A stretch of DNA of 64,000 nucleotides from NCBI RefSeq assembly GCF_002423035.1, contig NZ_DIUM01000072.1, positions 8,635 through 72,634 of the forward strand, written 5' to 3'. Of the stretch, positions 61,301-64,000 are shown piece after piece. The stretch is from Thiocapsa sp. UBA6158 (lineage in GTDB: Bacteria > Pseudomonadota > Gammaproteobacteria > Chromatiales > Chromatiaceae). The first letter of the stretch is position 1. Every line of letters begins with the position of its first letter. Under the pieces are notes generated by a model. The model did not search any database, was not told where the DNA came from, and saw only the letters and a list, made by a program, of their open reading frames with translations. Both the position numbers and the translations under genes were made by a program.

Positions 61301-62403
61301 TGCGGATGAAGGTGCGTCTGGTCGACGAAGCGGGCAGGGCGCTTGCGCTCGACGAGGATCCGCAACGGCTTAAACAGCGTTTCGGCCAAGCGGGGCAGGC
61401 GCGGTTTGCCCGCATTCCGGACGCCGAGCTGGAGCGCGAGGGCATTACGCGCTGGGACTTCGGCGACCTGCCCGAGCAGGTCGAGATCACCCGCGGCGGG
61501 ATCCGGATGCGCGGCTTCCCGGCCCTGGTCGACGAAGGCCAGAACGTGGCGGTGCGGGTGTTGGATGCGCCCGAGGTCGCCGAGCGCGCCCACCGTGCGG
61601 GCCTGCGCCGGCTGCTGACCCTGACGCTCGGTGCGACCCTGCGCCCGATCCGCCAATCGCTCAAGGATCTGGACCGACTGCGCCTTCTTTACGCCAAGGC
61701 ACCCGCAAGGGAGCCGGGGCGTCCCGCCCCGGAATTCCCCGAGACCAAACGCCCGTGCGCACCGAAATCCGGCGGACAGCCGTCGCGCCCGCCGAGCCGA
61801 TCCGAGCCCCGCCCACCCGATCTCTCCGACGAGCTGATGGCCCTCATCCTGGATCGGACCTTCCTCGACGACCGTCCGCCCATCCGAACGCAGACCGACT
61901 TCGAGGCCCGTCTCGCCGAATCCCACGGCCGGCTCCAGCCGACCGCCAACGAGGTCACCCGCCTCGCCGCCGAGATCCTCGCCGCCTACCAATCCCTGCG
62001 CCAGCGCCTCGCCGCCATCACCCAGGTCAACTGGCAGCCGACGGCGCAGGACCTACGCGACCAGATCGATGCACTGGTCTTCCGGGGCTTCTTTCAACAG
62101 ATCCCCTACGTCCGGCTCAAGCAGTATCCGCGCTATCTCAAGGCCGCCGAGCAGCGTCTCGGCAAGCTCGCCCACGCACCCGGACGCGACCGCGAGCAGA
62201 TGGCGGTCATGGCCGAGCTGCTGACCCGCTGGCGCGAGCGCACCGCCGCCGCCCGTAAGGCCGGCCGAGAGGACGCGCGACTGGACGAGATCCGCTGGCT
62301 GCTCGAAGAGCTGCGCGTCTCGCTCTTCGCCCAGACCCTCGGCACCGCCGGTCCGGTGTCGGTCAAGCGCATCCAGGCGCGTTGGCGGGAGTTGGGGTTG
62401 TAG
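58378..62403 (+). CDS. hrpA: ATP-dependent RNA helicase HrpA
   Basis: 1341 residues from TTG 58378, the first plausible start after the element; no good ribosome site was seen. DEAH helicase motifs: VLCGETGSGKSTQLPKLCLE (I), TQPRRIAARTLANRIAQE (Ia), LIIDEAHERSLNIDVLLGYL (II), TSATID (III), LATNVAETSLTVPGIHYVID (V) and QRKGRCGRVASGVCIRLYSE (VI). The C-terminal half holds the winged-helix, ratchet and OB folds and a DUF3418-type region. A Pro/Arg-rich linker lies near residue 1120. Roles include fimbrial mRNA processing and rescue of stalled ribosomes in other bacteria. Confidence 0.93.
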   Translation: MTDLSFPTDADLGTCLIQDRHRLRQRLRGLRRRARTGEPFERGLLAIRQTLRESQALLERRRAGVPSVIAYPPELPVSERREEIAKAISAHQVIVLCGETGSGKSTQLPKLCLELGRGLAGRIGHTQPRRIAARTLANRIAQELGGAAGGLVGDKVRFHDRVRPETAIKLMTDGILLAEIQQDRLLNEYDTLIIDEAHERSLNIDVLLGYLKGLLPRRPDLKLIVTSATIDPQRFAVHFADAQGRPAPILEISGRTYPVEVRYRPPEDESVGERDETIQQAISDAVGELARVGRGDVLVFLSGEREIRETAETLRKHHPPATEILPLYARQGPHEQARIFQSHGTRRVVLATNVAETSLTVPGIHYVIDPGFARISRYSHRRQLQRLPVERISRASADQRKGRCGRVASGVCIRLYSEDNLAARAPFTEPEIQRTNLAAVILRMKLLGFGDVADFPFLDPPDPRLVADGERTLEELAALDARGELTELGRRLARLPVDPRIGRILLAAAEQQCLAEVLVIAAALSVQDPRERPHEQRAAADQIHATFAHPDSDFLSFLNFWRFLEKERRALSRNQFRQLCQRHFLSYNRVQEWRDIETQLREQILEMGFKENQTAGTEEQIHRALLTGLLNHIGALDTNHEYLGARNSRYRIHPSSALFKASPKWILAAERVETTRAYGRIVARVQPAWIEAAGQHLLQRSYFEPHWQAKSGQVAAYEKVTLFGVTLVPKRRVNYGPINPAESREIFIRFALVEGDFSTRAPFWRHNQELIASIHHLEAKARRRDILVDEEVLYAFYDRRIPAGIYSTPQFEQWLRKATRTDPKLLHLRPADLMQHEATGITPEHFPDRLQVGATALPLEYRFEPGESADGLTLIVPLPLINQVTAERLDWLVPGLLEARITALLRGLPKGLRTALVPVPDTAARLAGGLKAALAEGRAPVDRPLTQVLAERIAAEMGLRIPEDAWDRESIPAHLRMKVRLVDEAGRALALDEDPQRLKQRFGQAGQARFARIPDAELEREGITRWDFGDLPEQVEITRGGIRMRGFPALVDEGQNVAVRVLDAPEVAERAHRAGLRRLLTLTLGATLRPIRQSLKDLDRLRLLYAKAPAREPGRPAPEFPETKRPCAPKSGGQPSRPPSRSEPRPPDLSDELMALILDRTFLDDRPPIRTQTDFEARLAESHGRLQPTANEVTRLAAEILAAYQSLRQRLAAITQVNWQPTAQDLRDQIDALVFRGFFQQIPYVRLKQYPRYLKAAEQRLGKLAHAPGRDREQMAVMAELLTRWRERTAAARKAGREDARLDEIRWLLEELRVSLFAQTLGTAGPVSVKRIQARWRELGL

Positions 62404-62549
62404 GGCAGGATTGTTGGGCGGGTGCGAGTCAGCCCACATGCTCAAGCTGCTTGGAGGGTAAGATTACAGACCAATCCCGGATCCAAAACGTGGGCGCTTC
62501 TATGCGGACGACCACACACGGCCTTGTTCATTGTGCGGCCTGGCAAGGC
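62404..62549. other. Junction between hrpA and the truncated dndD
   Basis: 146 bp with no gene. DndD homology begins only after about 62550, so the deletion or recombination joint that removed the DndD N-terminus lies here. Confidence 0.45.
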
Positions 62550-63718
62550 CGGTGGAAAGCGAGATTCGCGCGCTCTCAGAGAAGGCGCTGCCCTTCAGTC
62601 TCGCGGGGAAGCTGTTCGACGGCATCCGGCGTCAAATCGAGACGGAGCGGGAATCGGCCAGCGGCGAGGCAATCCGCGAGCATGCGGCCGATTTGGCCAA
62701 ACGCATCGTGCGCGTGGTCGAGGAGCCGGAGCCGATCTTCAGCGAAACGCTCTCGCCCGAGCGGATGACCGAGCTGGAGCGACGCATCTACCGTCTGCTC
62801 AAAGAAGGCGATCCTGCGACGGATGTCGTCAAGATCCTGGATCTGTCGGACCGCGAGGCGGCGCGGGTCCTGAACCGCATGGAGTCGCTGGAGAGCAGTG
62901 ATGTCTTCCTGATCAAGCCGCTGCTCGACGAGGCAATGGGCCTGAAGACCCAGATCCAACAGCTCGAAGGCACGACCCAGGTCGGTGGTCTGACGCCGAC
63001 CGAGCGGGATCTGTTCGATGAGCTACAGAGCACGATGGAAAGCGGCTCGACCCAGATCGGGCGTAAGACCGAGCAGCTTCGGCTGGTCGAGGAGGATATC
63101 CTCGGCCTCGACAAGCGAATCCGCGAGATCGAGCTGGAGATCGAGAAGCTCTATGAAAAGCATCATGTCTCGAAAGAGAAGGCGGACTTCATCGAGGAGT
63201 GCGACAACATTGCCAGCGTCCTGAATCAGTTCGTCGTCCGTCTGCGCAAGAACAAGGTGCATCTGCTTCAGGAAAAGACCTTCGAGATGTACCGGCTGCT
63301 TTCAAGCCGCAGCGGATTGATCAAGGACATCACCATCGACGACAAGACCTACGAAATCAAGATCACGGACCGCAGCGGCCACCAGATCCGCAAGTCGGCG
63401 CTGTCGGCGGGGGAAAAAGAGGTGTTCGCCGTGTCGCTGCTGTGGGGCCTTGCGCAAACCAGCGAGCTGAAGCTGCCGATCATCATCGATACGCCGCTCT
63501 CGCGCCTGGACAGCACCCACCGCGACAACATCGTGAACAACTATTTTCCCAATGCGGGCGAGCAGGTGATCATCCTCTCGACCGACACCGAGGTCGACAG
63601 CAATTACTACCGTTCGCTGAAACCGCGTCTGAGCGGTGCGGCAAGTCTGGAATTCGATCAGCGTCAGGAGCTGACGACCATACGCCAGGGCTACTTCTGG
63701 GAGAAAGGTCATGGCTGA
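62550..63718 (+). pseudogene. dndD: DNA phosphorothioation protein DndD, C-terminal half only
   Basis: DndD is an SMC-like ATPase of the DNA sulfur-modification system. The visible part starts ESEIRALSEKALPFSLAGKL, continues with a long coiled coil (LVEEDILGLDKRIREIELEI) and ends with the signature SALSAGEKEVFAVSLLWGLAQ, Walker B PIIIDTPLSRLDST and the D-loop region. The Walker A loop and about 260 N-terminal residues are missing. An open frame from ATG 62531 covers the fragment, but the start is not a real one. It overlaps dndE by 8 bp. Confidence 0.75.
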
Positions 63719-64000
63719 CCGGCTTTATACATCGAGCGACGCCGATGAGGTCCTGAGCGCGCTGCGCTTCGAGACCAAGCTGGAAAAAGCTACGCTGGCG
63801 CGCATCGCCTTCACGCTGTCGCTGGTGAACGAAGGCGCGGGCGTTCTGCCAAGCACCAGCTTCAGCGGCGGCGAGATGAAGCGGCCGACCTTCATCGGTG
63901 AAGACGAATCCTTCATCCGTTCGTTGATCGCCCACACCTATGGCAGGCGAGATTTCTGCGAGGATGAGTTTTTCTCAACGGTGTCCGGTTGGCCTAGCCG
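63711..64000 (+). CDS. dndE: DNA phosphorothioation protein DndE, partial or interrupted
   Basis: ATG 63711 opens MADRLYTSSDADEVLSALRF, then ARIAFTLSLVNEGAGVLPST and FIRSLIAHTYGRRDFCEDEF, the DndE fold that binds nicked DNA. After EDEFFS (about 63977) the expected SVVKNHIDHG is replaced by TVSGWPS. The joint may be a frameshift, an insertion or a deletion; the window ends 24 bp later. Paired with the truncated dndD. Confidence 0.6.
   Translation, partial: MADRLYTSSDADEVLSALRFETKLEKATLARIAFTLSLVNEGAGVLPSTSFSGGEMKRPTFIGEDESFIRSLIAHTYGRRDFCEDEFFSTVSGWPS

Overview
The window is high-GC gammaproteobacterial DNA. It almost certainly comes from a purple sulfur bacterium of the Chromatiaceae. The main reason is a complete dsr locus in the order dsrA-B-E-F-H-C-M-K-L-J-O-P-N-R-S (14117-28364), the arrangement known from Allochromatium vinosum, with DsrEFH, DsrL and a DsrC carrying both C-terminal cysteines. 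This is the oxidative form of the pathway, which turns stored sulfur into sulfite.

Layout. 1-3848 is a ruined type I restriction-modification locus (hsdM, a DUF1016 nuclease fragment, hsdS, hsdR) fused to a RadC-like fragment; pieces of conserved genes are joined end to end with their intervening parts missing. 3839-9812 is a leftward set: a frameshifted sigma-54 activator, an FmdB-type zinc ribbon, a beta-carbonic anhydrase with a frameshift near its end, SelO and an outer-membrane porin. 10283-13697, also leftward, holds a cysteine-less DsrC paralogue, a Cas6/Cmx6-like protein with no CRISPR array in sight, two uncharacterised proteins and a TauD-like dioxygenase. 14117-28364 is dsr. 28708-35134 has a DUF2061 protein, an SDR, glgC, gpmI, thyA and sohB. 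35135-36394 is a gene-poor stretch with decayed fragments. 36395-44170 is a leftward sucrose locus (SPOR-like protein, sucrose-phosphate synthase, sucrose phosphatase, fructokinase, amylosucrase). 44345-48084 has a low-molecular-weight tyrosine phosphatase opposed to a sulfotransferase / glycosyltransferase / deacetylase set. 48184-57338 has rne, rluC, a HAD phosphatase, sppA and a degenerate REC-REC-GGDEF-EAL protein. 57372-58239 is a PrlF/YhaV toxin-antitoxin pair with an upstream palindrome. 58378-62403 is hrpA. The right end (62550-64000) is a truncated dndD and an incomplete dndE of a DNA phosphorothioation system.

How the genes work together. DsrEFH pass sulfur to DsrC; DsrAB with siroheme (amidated by DsrN) oxidise it; DsrL links the chemistry to NAD(P)H; DsrMKJOP connect it to the quinone pool. 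GlgC and the sucrose genes manage stored carbon and a probable compatible solute. The ends of the window carry eroded defence genes.

Two things stand out beyond gene content. First, a family of about 85-110 bp intergenic elements bounded by inverted copies of [T/C]TNAACCGCG occurs at least seven times, often in adjacent pairs, and two copies (1613-1700 and 54072-54158) are recognisably homologous along their length. Second, several otherwise good genes carry single small frameshifts, which may be real decay or draft-sequence error. Promoters and operators were judged by eye. No tRNA, rRNA, intact transposase or CRISPR array was seen.
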